From assembly GCA_017541035.1 (NCBI GenBank), contig JAFXZW010000076.1, positions 1 through 44,278 of the forward strand: a stretch of 44,278 nt of DNA, read 5' to 3'. The DNA comes from Eubacterium sp. Lineage in GTDB: Bacteria; Bacillota; Clostridia; Lachnospirales; Lachnospiraceae. Positions 33,451-42,229 of the stretch are shown in pieces (the first letter of the stretch is position 1; each line of letters begins with the position of its first letter). Both the position numbers and the translations under genes were made by a program. The notes below the pieces were generated by a model. It worked only from the letters and a program-made list of their open reading frames with translations, ran no database searches and was not told where the DNA came from.

Positions 33451-36400
33451 AAAAGAAAAGCGGAAAAAACAGAATAAGGAAGCTTATCGCGGAGATTCTG
33501 GTGGCAGCCCTTGCGCTGGTACTCTGTTTTTCCTTCGTCGGTGACCGTGCTCTTGCGCTCCTGAATGAGAACGATCTTGTACGTTATTCTGTTTATGCCG
33601 CCAGAAACAATATTGAAGAAGGCACTCTTTTCATCGGTATTTATCTGATCAATATCGAAGCGCTTACAGATGAACTGTATGAGAAAGCGATGGAATCCGC
33701 CAGTGATACCGACCAGATGAATATTTACTATAAGTCGGAGATCGGCGAGGGTCTCTGGTATGATGTGACTGACGGAGAATCTCTGACGGATATCATGAAC
33801 AGTGCGATCTCGGTATCCGAAAGTGAGCTCGCGGATCTTTTTATACAATACTATGTAGGCTCAGACGGCATCATGATCGATGTAACCAACGGAAGAGAAG
33901 TGAATCCCTTCGATGTGCCGGATCCTTACGATCTTACCAAGCTGCCCGAGCTGGAGCCGTTATGGACACAGTATACGAATTCGGAAGCCGTGAATTATGT
34001 ATCACAGGACGATTATCTGAAGGGAAAAAATTCCGAGACAACCGGTAATAAGAGAGTGGATGTCTATACCTATGAGTTTCTGAATGGTTTCTTCTCCATG
34101 AATCTTCGTGATGCGGAGACGGATGGTTATGATGCGGACCTGAGACGGCTTTATGAGGCATATAAATCCCTGAAGAGGGCTGAAAAGGATGAGGAAGCAG
34201 CACTGATTTATTCGCTTATGTCAAGTGTAGACTCGGCAAGGCGCAAAGTGGTAATGGATAAGCTTACCATGGTGGAGAACAACGCGCTTGCTGCTTTGTA
34301 CGAGCTGATCTCGGGAAAATACTATACCACCAACGGAAATTTCAAGAATCCGCATGATGAGGGGGATATTGCGAATGATGAACCCAGACATCTCAGGACA
34401 TTGAAAGAGTCCCTGATGGATGTAAACGGAAAGAAAGTCAAATCGGATGTTGATGTAGTCTTTCAACCGGATTCCGGTGTTACTTCGGCGATTGGGGACA
34501 GTATAGAAAAATGTCAGGAATCCTATTATAACCTGGAGGCCAAGGCTTTAGCCGATGCGGATTCGGTGATCGGACATGCACAGTATGCTTTTTCCAGACA
34601 GGTGATCGACGAGATCACACCGTCAGGAGAGAGTAATTCCATCAACTACCTCAGAGATGTGAATAATATCAGTGAGAGCATTATTAAAAATGCAGACAGT
34701 GAGGTTTATCTTCTTGACAGGTCGCTGTTGAATCTTGCGGAAACAAGATATGAAACCGCTGTATCCGAAGGGGCTTCCGATGTGTATCTGAGAGAGGTTT
34801 CCCGGGGCGCTTCCGCCGCAACAGTGGAAAACGTCCTGAATACACAGATGGATGAGCTGGAGGAAAAAAGGACGGAGCTGGAATTCCTGATCGATGCTTA
34901 TAAGAGCCGGGTCAGTGCTTCTGACGGTCTGCTGTATGTAAAGGGCTGCATCACCTGGACCACAGATCTGTATCAGACTGTACCGAATGATGATTTCAGA
35001 ACCAGAGCCAACGGATCCATCGACAGCCATTTGAGCTGGCTTAAGGACGAATCTGAGGAGATCCGTCAATCGGATGACAGCCTGAAATCCGAACTGGACA
35101 AGTTGTACGAGAAGAAGGAAGAGCTTCAGAGAAAGCGGGATCAGGAGCTGGACAGTAATAATCTGGCTGCTGCCAGGATGTATGACGAAAAGATAGCTGC
35201 AGTGGACAGAGATATTGCGGATGCTGCTGCCAGATTAGGGAAGAGTGCGGATTCAGAGCTGGCGGATAAGATCATGAGTGAGGCGCTGGAGGAGCTGGCG
35301 AAGAATGCCAATGCGGATGTAACCAATGCGGTGGCGGCGCTGAACGGATTGCAGGCGTATGACGCACTTGAAACCCTGTATGACAGATTAGATGAAGCCG
35401 GAAATAATTCCGGATCCGAGTTCAGAACCGGAGAAACCGCAGATCAGCAGCGCGCCAATAAGATTTTGGAGGAGGCTCTGGATAAGCTGGATGAAAATCC
35501 GGATGCGGATGTATCGGATGAGATATCCGCACTCTATGGAATGGGAGCGACCGACACGCTGAGCCAGTTATATGACAAACTGGATGAGCTGGGAAACAGT
35601 TCCGGTGCGGAGTACAGACCGGGAACGGAATCTCTGAGCGAGCTTGCAGATCAGTCCCTGGATGATGCGCTTTCCGCTCTTGATAAGGATCCGAATGCGG
35701 ATATGTCCGGTGCCCTTGCCCTCCTGAAGGGCCTGGGAGACAAGGACGCATTGAATGAACTGATCGATAAGCTGGATGAATTGGGAAATAACACGGCTAA
35801 TGATTTCAGATCGGCCGATGACGCGATAGGAAAAATTGCAGACGAGACATTAAAGAATACCGTTGAGCAACTTGTTCAGAATCCGGATTCGGATGCTTCC
35901 TCGGAACTTGCGCTCCTTAAGGCACTGGGTGACACGGATGCCTTCCATGAGCTCTGTGACAAGCTGGATGATCTGGGTAATAATTCCGGAAATGAGTTCC
36001 GGAACGGCTCTGCTTCCGATGAAGATCTTGCCGATAAGATCTTAAATGACGCACTGTTAAAGCTTGAACAGAATTCGAAGGCAGATGTATCGGATGCGGT
36101 CGCAGCACTGTCGGAAATGAGCAAGGCTGATTCCGCAGCAGGACAGCATGCCGGAGATAATCTGGAGATTCTTCTCGATAAACTGAACGAGTTGAATAAC
36201 AATTCCGGCTCTGAATTCCGTTCCCCCTCGGAGGAGCTCGACAGACTTACGGAAAATGTATTAAATAATGTCCTGGATGAGCTTGATAAGAATCCGAATG
36301 CGAATGTTTCGGATTCCGTGGCACTCCTGATCGGCATGGGGGATGACGATGCTCTGAATCAGCTTCAGGATAAGCTGGATCAGACCGGAAATAAATCCGG

Positions 36401-37853
36401 AGATGAATTCCTGGATTCATCTGATCCGAGCGGTAATCAGGCAAGAAAGGAACAGTCAGAAAATAAAGCGGCAAGTGATGAACTGAAAAAGGCACTGGAT
36501 GAGCTGAAGTCCGATCCGGATGCGGATGTTTCAGATGCCGTTGCCATCCTGAAGGCCATGGATAAAGATTCCGCTTTAGATCAACTGAAGGAGAAGCAGG
36601 ATCAGTCAGGCAACAGCTCAGGATCGGAGTACCGTTCCGATTCCGTCTCCACGGCGGCACTTGCGGATAAAATACTGAATGATGCATTGGATAAGCTGAA
36701 TGAGGATCCGAATGCGGATGTAAAAAGTTCGGTAGCTGCACTGACTGCCTTAAAGGATAAAAATGATCACGATAAACCGGTGGCAGAGAAAGACCTGAAT
36801 ACCCTGAAAGAGAAGCTGGATGAATTGGGCAACGATTCCGAAACGTATCCGGTGGATGCATTGGTTGCCCAAAAGATACTGAATGACGCACTCGATACTC
36901 TGGAAAAGGATCCGAAGGCGGATGTTTCAGCATCGGCTGCGGCATTGAGCAATATGGAAGCAAAAGAGGAACTGGCGGAATTGCTGAAAAAGCTGGATGA
37001 ACTGGATAATGATTCCGGCGGGGCATTCAGTACAGGAAATCCTTCTGACAAGGAAATTGCAGCAAAGATCCTGGAGGATGCACTGGAAAGTCTGGCAGAG
37101 GATCTGAAGGCCGATGTGACGCCGGCGGTAGCAGCCCTAAAGAATATGAATGCAACGGAGGAACTGAACAAGCTTGATAAAAAGCTGGATGAAGCAGATA
37201 ATCCCTCCGGAGCATCCATGAGACCGGGCGGAGGTAACGGCTCCGGTAACGGTTCCGGTAATGACTCCGGGAATGGTTCAGGAAATGGTTCCGGGGCTTC
37301 CGATGACAGCCTGCGGATGGATGAGGATGATATTCGAAGCGCTTTAAGGAGTGCCTTCGGAAAAAGCGTGGAGGATATGGATGCCATGGAACTGGCCACG
37401 GCAACCACCGTTGTTTCCCGGTTAGGGAAGCTTGGAAATGCTTCCGCCCGTTCCCTTGCAGCATCTCTTTCCGACCTAATGCGTTCCAAGAACAGTAAAT
37501 ACCTGTATAACCAGTACAGGGAAAAGAATCCGGTATATGTCAGTCTTCGGACCATCGGGCTCTGTACCGCATACAGATATTTTTATGACACCTCCAAGAG
37601 AACGGCTACCATGACACAGGGTTCAAAGGCTTTGATCTTCCAAAGCGGTTCCGGTGAGGTGGATGCCAACGGCAGCAAGGAAAAACTGAGCTACGCCGCT
37701 GTAATGGACGGAGATGTCTACATTGCTAATGAAGATGCGGAGAAGCTTCTGGACTGTCAGGGAGAGTATATCCTGAATTCATCCTATGCGGTCTGTGTGA
37801 ACGCCGCCATGGAAGGAAGGGCTGAAGCTGTTCTCAGTTCGATAACAGAGTAA
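33447..37853 (+). CDS. Giant exported protein with ten ~65-residue repeats
   Basis: 1468 residues, no overall family recognised. Seen: a signal peptide or N-terminal anchor (12-38), a unique region to about 545, a coiled coil (548-602, with EKKEELQRKRDQELDSNN), ten tandem repeats (603-1263) of the pattern LADKILNDALDKL, N-P-x-A-D-V-S-D-A-V-A-A-L, L-x-D-K-L-D-E-L-G-N-N-S-G-S-E-F-R, a Gly/Ser/Asn linker (about 1261-1285), and a C-terminal domain of about 170 residues containing VYVSLRTIG and VMDGDVYIANEDAEKL, which faintly recalls copper-amine-oxidase-N-like wall-associated domains. I infer a long, mostly helical wall-spanning rod or ruler. It overlaps the upstream gene as ATGA and is followed 22 nt later by the DUF4255 gene. 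Confidence 0.6.
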   Translation: MKKKSGKNRIRKLIAEILVAALALVLCFSFVGDRALALLNENDLVRYSVYAARNNIEEGTLFIGIYLINIEALTDELYEKAMESASDTDQMNIYYKSEIGEGLWYDVTDGESLTDIMNSAISVSESELADLFIQYYVGSDGIMIDVTNGREVNPFDVPDPYDLTKLPELEPLWTQYTNSEAVNYVSQDDYLKGKNSETTGNKRVDVYTYEFLNGFFSMNLRDAETDGYDADLRRLYEAYKSLKRAEKDEEAALIYSLMSSVDSARRKVVMDKLTMVENNALAALYELISGKYYTTNGNFKNPHDEGDIANDEPRHLRTLKESLMDVNGKKVKSDVDVVFQPDSGVTSAIGDSIEKCQESYYNLEAKALADADSVIGHAQYAFSRQVIDEITPSGESNSINYLRDVNNISESIIKNADSEVYLLDRSLLNLAETRYETAVSEGASDVYLREVSRGASAATVENVLNTQMDELEEKRTELEFLIDAYKSRVSASDGLLYVKGCITWTTDLYQTVPNDDFRTRANGSIDSHLSWLKDESEEIRQSDDSLKSELDKLYEKKEELQRKRDQELDSNNLAAARMYDEKIAAVDRDIADAAARLGKSADSELADKIMSEALEELAKNANADVTNAVAALNGLQAYDALETLYDRLDEAGNNSGSEFRTGETADQQRANKILEEALDKLDENPDADVSDEISALYGMGATDTLSQLYDKLDELGNSSGAEYRPGTESLSELADQSLDDALSALDKDPNADMSGALALLKGLGDKDALNELIDKLDELGNNTANDFRSADDAIGKIADETLKNTVEQLVQNPDSDASSELALLKALGDTDAFHELCDKLDDLGNNSGNEFRNGSASDEDLADKILNDALLKLEQNSKADVSDAVAALSEMSKADSAAGQHAGDNLEILLDKLNELNNNSGSEFRSPSEELDRLTENVLNNVLDELDKNPNANVSDSVALLIGMGDDDALNQLQDKLDQTGNKSGDEFLDSSDPSGNQARKEQSENKAASDELKKALDELKSDPDADVSDAVAILKAMDKDSALDQLKEKQDQSGNSSGSEYRSDSVSTAALADKILNDALDKLNEDPNADVKSSVAALTALKDKNDHDKPVAEKDLNTLKEKLDELGNDSETYPVDALVAQKILNDALDTLEKDPKADVSASAAALSNMEAKEELAELLKKLDELDNDSGGAFSTGNPSDKEIAAKILEDALESLAEDLKADVTPAVAALKNMNATEELNKLDKKLDEADNPSGASMRPGGGNGSGNGSGNDSGNGSGNGSGASDDSLRMDEDDIRSALRSAFGKSVEDMDAMELATATTVVSRLGKLGNASARSLAASLSDLMRSKNSKYLYNQYREKNPVYVSLRTIGLCTAYRYFYDTSKRTATMTQGSKALIFQSGSGEVDANGSKEKLSYAAVMDGDVYIANEDAEKLLDCQGEYILNSSYAVCVNAAMEGRAEAVLSSITE
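35253..37236 (+). repeat. Ten in-frame tandem repeats of ~190 bp
   Basis: Ten units of about 59-76 codons each encode a helix-helix-loop pattern that ends in G-N-N-S-G-S-E-F-R or a variant. Units differ at many positions, and three (the fifth, sixth and eighth) carry extra residues. This points to old duplications under selection for structure. Confidence 0.85.
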
Positions 37854-37875
37854 TGATTCATAAAGAGGGAGAAAG

Positions 37876-38466
37876 ATGGCAGATTATCCAATCATATCAG
37901 ATGTAAGTTCTTACATCGTGAGAAAGCTTCGGGAAAAAATGTGCCCGGAGCCGATCCCTTCACCGAACAATATCGAGGTATCCTCGCCTGCTTCGCAGGA
38001 TGTGGATTATCTGGTGGGTGTGTACCTGTACAATATTGAGGAAGATCTTCAGGTAACCACGCCCCGGATGATCGAACGGGGAAGGGCAGAATTAACAAGG
38101 CCGCCGAGACCATTTGCTCTTTACTATATGGTCTTTATAAACGCCGGAGGTCAGGCAGGCCTCAAGGCGGATGATATGCAAAAGATCATCGGTAAGATCG
38201 CGCAGATAGTCAATGACAATAACTCTGTGCGCCCCGATGAACTGCAGTCTTGGCTAACAACACAGGAACCTCCGATCGTACTGTCTCAGGCGAAGATAAG
38301 TCTGGAGGAAAAGGTAAGGGTTTGGTCGGCGATCAATAAGCCATATCAGATCAGCCTGTTCTACAAGGCGGCACCCGTTTACCTGTCCAGTGCGGAAGTT
38401 ATCGAGACACCGCGCGTTGTGGATGCAAGCTTCGGGCTGCATGTAACTGGGGAGGACAGAACATAG
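37876..38466 (+). CDS. DUF4255 protein (Afp16/Pvc16 N-terminal type), CIS sheath/tube terminator-like
   Basis: 196 residues of the DUF4255 family, a near-constant member of contractile injection system clusters that matches the N-terminal part of Afp16/Pvc16, which caps the tube and sheath. Seen: PIISDVSSYIVRKLREKM at the start, VGVYLYNIEEDLQVTTPR, the RPPRPFALYYMVF motif typical of the family, a helical middle, and INKPYQISLFYKAAPVYLSS near the end. It lies at the boundary between the envelope block and the particle genes. A GGGAGAAAG ribosome site precedes the ATG. Confidence 0.88.
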   Translation: MADYPIISDVSSYIVRKLREKMCPEPIPSPNNIEVSSPASQDVDYLVGVYLYNIEEDLQVTTPRMIERGRAELTRPPRPFALYYMVFINAGGQAGLKADDMQKIIGKIAQIVNDNNSVRPDELQSWLTTQEPPIVLSQAKISLEEKVRVWSAINKPYQISLFYKAAPVYLSSAEVIETPRVVDASFGLHVTGEDRT

Positions 38467-38544
38467 GATCTATGTGTTATTGTCTTCGGTGTTCAGGTCG
38501 CATGAGGGGGGATCTTCATGCAGGGAAAGGAAGGAGGAATCGAA

Positions 38545-39285
38545 ATGGGAGCTTCTGTTATCCGTGCCAGATTGGATCTTTTAATAAGGCTGTATGACAC
38601 GACGACGGGAGCAACGGTAGACGAAAGAAATGTATTGTTTAAGAGAGACGGTGTGCCCGTCAGACCGGAGTCCAGAGGCGCAGGTACCTACGTATTCATC
38701 AACACAGGCAGGGATGATTTTCTCATGCGAATAGAAGTTTTTGGTTACGATGGATATGAGGTCAGCGTTCGTTATGAAGAGTTGGACGAAGGACTTCCGG
38801 CCTGCTACGTGTTCCTGATGCCATCTGAGAACACGCTAAGAGGGAGAAACACGCTCAGTTTCTCGGGGACTCTTCCTTTTCTGAAAAAGATCGAGGCGGT
38901 GAATCTGAATAAAACAATCTGTGTGACGGGAAATATGAATAAAAAGACCAATGAGATTTCGGTCTTTCATCCGTCGGGCGGATCCATCTCAATGGATGAA
39001 TGTTTTTACGGATTACTGTCAGCTGACAAAAGTAGCTTTGAAAGAATCGAAGTAGAGAAGATGATCTCGCCGAAGTCTATCAGGCTGAAACGTCCGATTG
39101 AGGGAGCTTTTGCTCCGAACCTTCCGATAGCCAGAATCGTTACCGGAGTTGTGCACGGTGACGGAGAATATCTTATCAGAGTGCAGGATGACGGAGAAAA
39201 TACGAAATATCTGGTGCGATATGAGGTTGGAGAAGAGGTAAGATTTCAGGAAGTTGATTTTCATGATCAGGAGGTATTGCAGTGA
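38545..39285 (+). CDS. CIS-associated beta-rich protein of unknown function
   Basis: 246 residues, no family recognised with confidence. The N-terminal about 95 residues look like an Ig or carboxypeptidase-regulatory-like beta sandwich (RARLDLLIRLYDTTTGATVD, then GTYVFINTG and IEVFGYDGYEVSVRYEEL). The rest is beta-rich and ends with GVVHGDGEYLIRVQDDGE. No signal peptide. I chose ATG 38545 over ATG 38518 because AAGGAGG (38531-38537) lies 7 nt upstream. It sits between the DUF4255 gene and the PAAR-like tip gene and overlaps the latter by 4 nt, so it is probably a particle component such as an adaptor or a tip-bound protein. Confidence 0.6.
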   Translation: MGASVIRARLDLLIRLYDTTTGATVDERNVLFKRDGVPVRPESRGAGTYVFINTGRDDFLMRIEVFGYDGYEVSVRYEELDEGLPACYVFLMPSENTLRGRNTLSFSGTLPFLKKIEAVNLNKTICVTGNMNKKTNEISVFHPSGGSISMDECFYGLLSADKSSFERIEVEKMISPKSIRLKRPIEGAFAPNLPIARIVTGVVHGDGEYLIRVQDDGENTKYLVRYEVGEEVRFQEVDFHDQEVLQ

Positions 39286-39671
39286 GTTTACTGGTAGCAA
39301 TGGGAGCAAATCTCCTATGTACAATGGGCACTGCGCCCGCACCGATCAAGGTCACATCCCAGAGTAAGGTGCTGCTTGAGGGGAAACCCGCAGCCACCAT
39401 TCAGGATTGTGCACCAACATCAAATGTAGGTCCCTTCGGGATGTGTACATCACTGGCAAATCCGACAGTAGCTTCTGCAACTGCGGCGGCCCTGGGTGTA
39501 CTCACACCGCAGCCCTGCGTACCGGTTCCGGCCGGGACATGGATTCCAACCACGCCGAAGGTGCTGGTCGACGGAAAACCATGTCTGGCGCAGGATTGCA
39601 AGCTTGCATGTGCGTATGCAGGCCAGATCTCAGTAACACTTCCGGGACAGACCAAGACGAATGCGAACTGA
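39282..39671 (+). CDS. DUF4280 PAAR-like tip protein
   Basis: 129 residues of the DUF4280 (PAAR-like) family, which sharpens the spike of contractile injection systems. Seen: the opening MGANLLCTMGTAPAPIKVTS, ATIQDCAPTSNVGPFGMCTS with the conserved Pro/Cys turns, a repeated strand pattern VLLEGKPAATI and VLVDGKPCLA, and seven cysteines (13, 43, 55, 79, 101, 106, 110) that could hold a metal as PAAR domains do. It starts at GTG 39282, overlapping the previous stop as GTGA. The sheath gene follows after 40 nt. Confidence 0.88.
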   Translation: MSLLVAMGANLLCTMGTAPAPIKVTSQSKVLLEGKPAATIQDCAPTSNVGPFGMCTSLANPTVASATAAALGVLTPQPCVPVPAGTWIPTTPKVLVDGKPCLAQDCKLACAYAGQISVTLPGQTKTNAN

Positions 39672-39711
39672 TTCTTCTCGGTATCAAGAATAAAAGAAAG
39701 GAAAGAAAAAG

Positions 39712-41412
39712 ATGGCAGAATATTTATCACCTGGGGTTTATGTAGAAGAATATGATAATTCCCCGCGAGGTATTGAAGGCGTAGGAACAAGCACAGCCGG
39801 TTTCGTCGGCCTTGCTGAAAAAGGACCGGTTTCCGGTGCACCCGTATTTGTACAGAGCTTCAAGGCTTTTAAGCAGAACTTCGGCGGATACTTAAATGAG
39901 TTCACTTATGGTGAGTACAGATACCTGGCAAACAGCGTTGAGCAGTTTTTTGCCAACGGCGGAAACAGATGCTTTGTAATGAGAGTTGCTCCGAAGGATG
40001 CTGTAGCAGCCTCCTCTGAAGCGGGACTTGTAACATTTAAGGCAAAGAACCCCGGTGCATGGGGCAACAAGATTCAGATCACTCTGAATTCCGTAAAGCG
40101 TCACAAGATCCAGCTTCTGGAAGAAACCGATACCGGTTATAAGGCTAAGACAACCGATGGCCTTCGTGAAGGCGATATCGTTGAGTTTGACGGAACCTTT
40201 ACCAGAATCACAACGATCATGGACAATATGCTCACCTTTGAAGATGAACTTCCGGACAAGGCTGTTGACAACAACATCATTCCGAAGAATGTTCTCTACG
40301 TTGTTACATTTGATATGGGTATCCGTTATGCGGATGACGCAGAGCGTTATTCCGACCTTACCTTTAACCCGGCTTCTCCCATGTACATCGGTGCCAAGCT
40401 TGCCACAAGCGAACTGGTTGATGTTGAGGTTAAGCCGATGGAAGAAGCAGGCGATCCGGTAGAAGCCATCCTCGGCGATGACGAAACCAGCGGCGCATTC
40501 TTCCTGGAGGGCGGTGCGGACGGTACCGTTTCCAAGGTCAACGCAGGCACCTTTATCGGTGAAGACAATGGCCCCGGCAAGCGTACCGGACTGCAGGCAT
40601 TTGTTGAGAATAACAATGTCAGCATGATCGCAATCCCCGGTATTACCATTCCTGAGGTGATTGTATCTCTGGTTGGTCACTGCGAGAATCAGAGAAATCG
40701 CTTTGCAGTTATCGATATGCCGAAGGATTATTACAAGCCTGCTGATCTGATCAACTACAGAAGTATGATCGATTCCACCTATGCAGCTATGTATCATCCG
40801 TGGATCGAGGTATTTGATCCGTCATCCAACAAGGCTGATTTTGTACCTCCTTCAGGTGCAGTCATGGGTATCTACGCAAGAACGGATCAGAGCCGCGGCG
40901 TTCATAAGGCACCGGCAAATGAAACCGTTTTCTGCTCCGGCCTGAAGACAAATTATACCAAGGAAGAGCAGGATCTTCTGAATCCGGAAGGCATCAATCT
41001 GATTCGTGCACTTCCCGGACAGGGAATCCGTGTATGGGGTGCCCGTACAGCTTCCACAAATGCAACCTTCAAGTATGTCAATGTACGCCGTCTCTTCATC
41101 TTTGTGGAGGAGAGCATCAAGGCAAATACAAACTGGGTTGTATTCGAACCGAACGATTCAACACTTTGGCAGAGAGTACAGCTGTCCGTATCCGGTTTCC
41201 TTGACGGACTCTGGAGAAACGGCATGCTGGCCGGCGATTCACCGTCTGCAGGTTATTTCGTAGAGATCGGACCTTCGACTATGTCCAGGGATGATATCAT
41301 GAACGGCAGACTGATATGTAACGTAGGCATTGCTCCGTCCAGACCGGCTGAGTTTGTGATCTTCCGCGTAACGCAGTTCACATCCGAAGCATCTGCAGGC
41401 GGAGAAGGCTGA
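39712..41412 (+). CDS. Contractile sheath protein
   Basis: 566 residues, phage-tail-sheath family. Seen: N terminus YLSPGVYVEEYDNSPRGIEG followed by TSTAGFVGLAEKGP, the hallmark of CIS sheaths, which donate this strand to neighbouring subunits; a variable middle domain; and the conserved C-terminal region with VNVRRLFIFVEESIKANTNW, VFEPNDSTLWQRV, and a final RPAEFVIFRVTQF strand. The sheath surrounds the inner tube and contracts to drive it. Codon usage is regular and likely fits strong expression. The first tube gene follows after 37 nt. Confidence 0.95.
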   Translation: MAEYLSPGVYVEEYDNSPRGIEGVGTSTAGFVGLAEKGPVSGAPVFVQSFKAFKQNFGGYLNEFTYGEYRYLANSVEQFFANGGNRCFVMRVAPKDAVAASSEAGLVTFKAKNPGAWGNKIQITLNSVKRHKIQLLEETDTGYKAKTTDGLREGDIVEFDGTFTRITTIMDNMLTFEDELPDKAVDNNIIPKNVLYVVTFDMGIRYADDAERYSDLTFNPASPMYIGAKLATSELVDVEVKPMEEAGDPVEAILGDDETSGAFFLEGGADGTVSKVNAGTFIGEDNGPGKRTGLQAFVENNNVSMIAIPGITIPEVIVSLVGHCENQRNRFAVIDMPKDYYKPADLINYRSMIDSTYAAMYHPWIEVFDPSSNKADFVPPSGAVMGIYARTDQSRGVHKAPANETVFCSGLKTNYTKEEQDLLNPEGINLIRALPGQGIRVWGARTASTNATFKYVNVRRLFIFVEESIKANTNWVVFEPNDSTLWQRVQLSVSGFLDGLWRNGMLAGDSPSAGYFVEIGPSTMSRDDIMNGRLICNVGIAPSRPAEFVIFRVTQFTSEASAGGEG

Positions 41413-41449
41413 GATCATGGAACAGAATAAAGAAAGGGAGAATTAAAAT

Positions 41450-41950
41450 ATGGCAGCTACAACATATGATAACGGTAAAGGATCCTACTATCCGTTGACA
41501 AAAATGAACTTCCTGGTTACTGTTTCTGAGGTCGCAGGAACTGCCGCGTTCTCAGAGGTAACCGGTGTAGAAGGATCAGTTGATGTAATTGATTTCCGAC
41601 AGGGCAACTCAGGATCCCTCGCTCCTGTCAAGATTCCGGGACTTGTTAAGCATGGAAATGTAACGCTGAAGATGGGCTATATCATCGACAGCCCCTTCAA
41701 GACATGGATTCAGGAGTGTGTAAGTGAGACGCGTGGTCAGATGCCGAGATATGATGTAACCATCGAGCTGATCGACATCAATCCGGGTGCTCCGGCAACA
41801 ACGGTTACAACACCGACCGGAACCAGAACCTGGACCCTGACCAATGCCTGGGTTTGCAAGTATAACGCTCCCGATCTCGATGCCGGCAACTCCGGTGTTG
41901 CGATTGAGTCCGTTGAGATTGCTTACGAAGAACTCGTAATCCCGAACTAG
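41450..41950 (+). CDS. Inner tube protein (gp19-like), first copy
   Basis: 166 residues, T4 gp19 / Hcp-like tail tube family. Seen: the beta-barrel start YYPLTKMNFLVTVSEVAGTAAFSEVTGVEG with the conserved F-x-E-V-x-G-x-E pattern, VDVIDFRQGNSGSLAPVKIPGLVKHGNVTLKMGYI (the DFRQGN...K-P-G-L region), and the closing strand SVEIAYEELVI. This is the likely main tube. It lies next to the sheath gene, the usual CIS order. A structured non-coding element follows instead of the next gene. Confidence 0.95.
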   Translation: MAATTYDNGKGSYYPLTKMNFLVTVSEVAGTAAFSEVTGVEGSVDVIDFRQGNSGSLAPVKIPGLVKHGNVTLKMGYIIDSPFKTWIQECVSETRGQMPRYDVTIELIDINPGAPATTVTTPTGTRTWTLTNAWVCKYNAPDLDAGNSGVAIESVEIAYEELVIPN

Positions 41951-41957
41951 CGCGTAA

Positions 41958-42093
41958 AATGAGCCATGCACATCCACTTCGATATCCTGTGCGGAAGCTT
42001 GCTTCCCAGCACAGTGATATCGAAGTGGATGTATACGGCGAAGCCGCGACATCGACGAGCACGAAGTGCTCGGAGAGGCGTGCATGGCTCATT
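41958..42093. repeat. Nested palindromic (cloverleaf-like) intergenic element, copy 2
   Basis: The outer 13-bp inverted repeat AATGAGCCATGCA (41958-41970) pairs with TGCATGGCTCATT (42081-42093). Inside, hairpin A is a 29-bp nearly perfect stem (41970-41998 with 42001-42032). The core ACGGCGAAGCCGCGAC lies at 42035-42050. Hairpin B is CGAGCAC-GAA-GTGCTCG (42056-42072). The layout and core match the element at 12925-13104, while stem sequences differ. It interrupts the CIS operon between the tube gene and the chaperone gene. From 42094 to 42229 I see no gene, only the ribosome site AAGGAGG (42218-42224). Confidence 0.78.
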
Positions 42094-42229
42094 CAAAACA
42101 AAGCACATGCACGAGCACAAAAAATCCAGTATGCAATTTCAGGATGCATGGCTTTGCAGCCGTCTTTTGGCGGTTGCAGCCTGGCCGTGCATCTTACAAA
42201 GTGCATAGTGAAGTATGAAGGAGGTTAGT

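Noticed and set aside
35422-37555. Several long minus-strand open frames
   Set aside because: They are shadows of the ten-repeat region of the giant protein; their composition (Ser/Pro/His-rich) is that of antisense translation.
41959-42228. Two overlapping open frames of 80-89 codons after the tube gene
   Set aside because: They run through the 29-bp-stem hairpin and its flanks; the sequence is explained by the palindromic element and not by protein.
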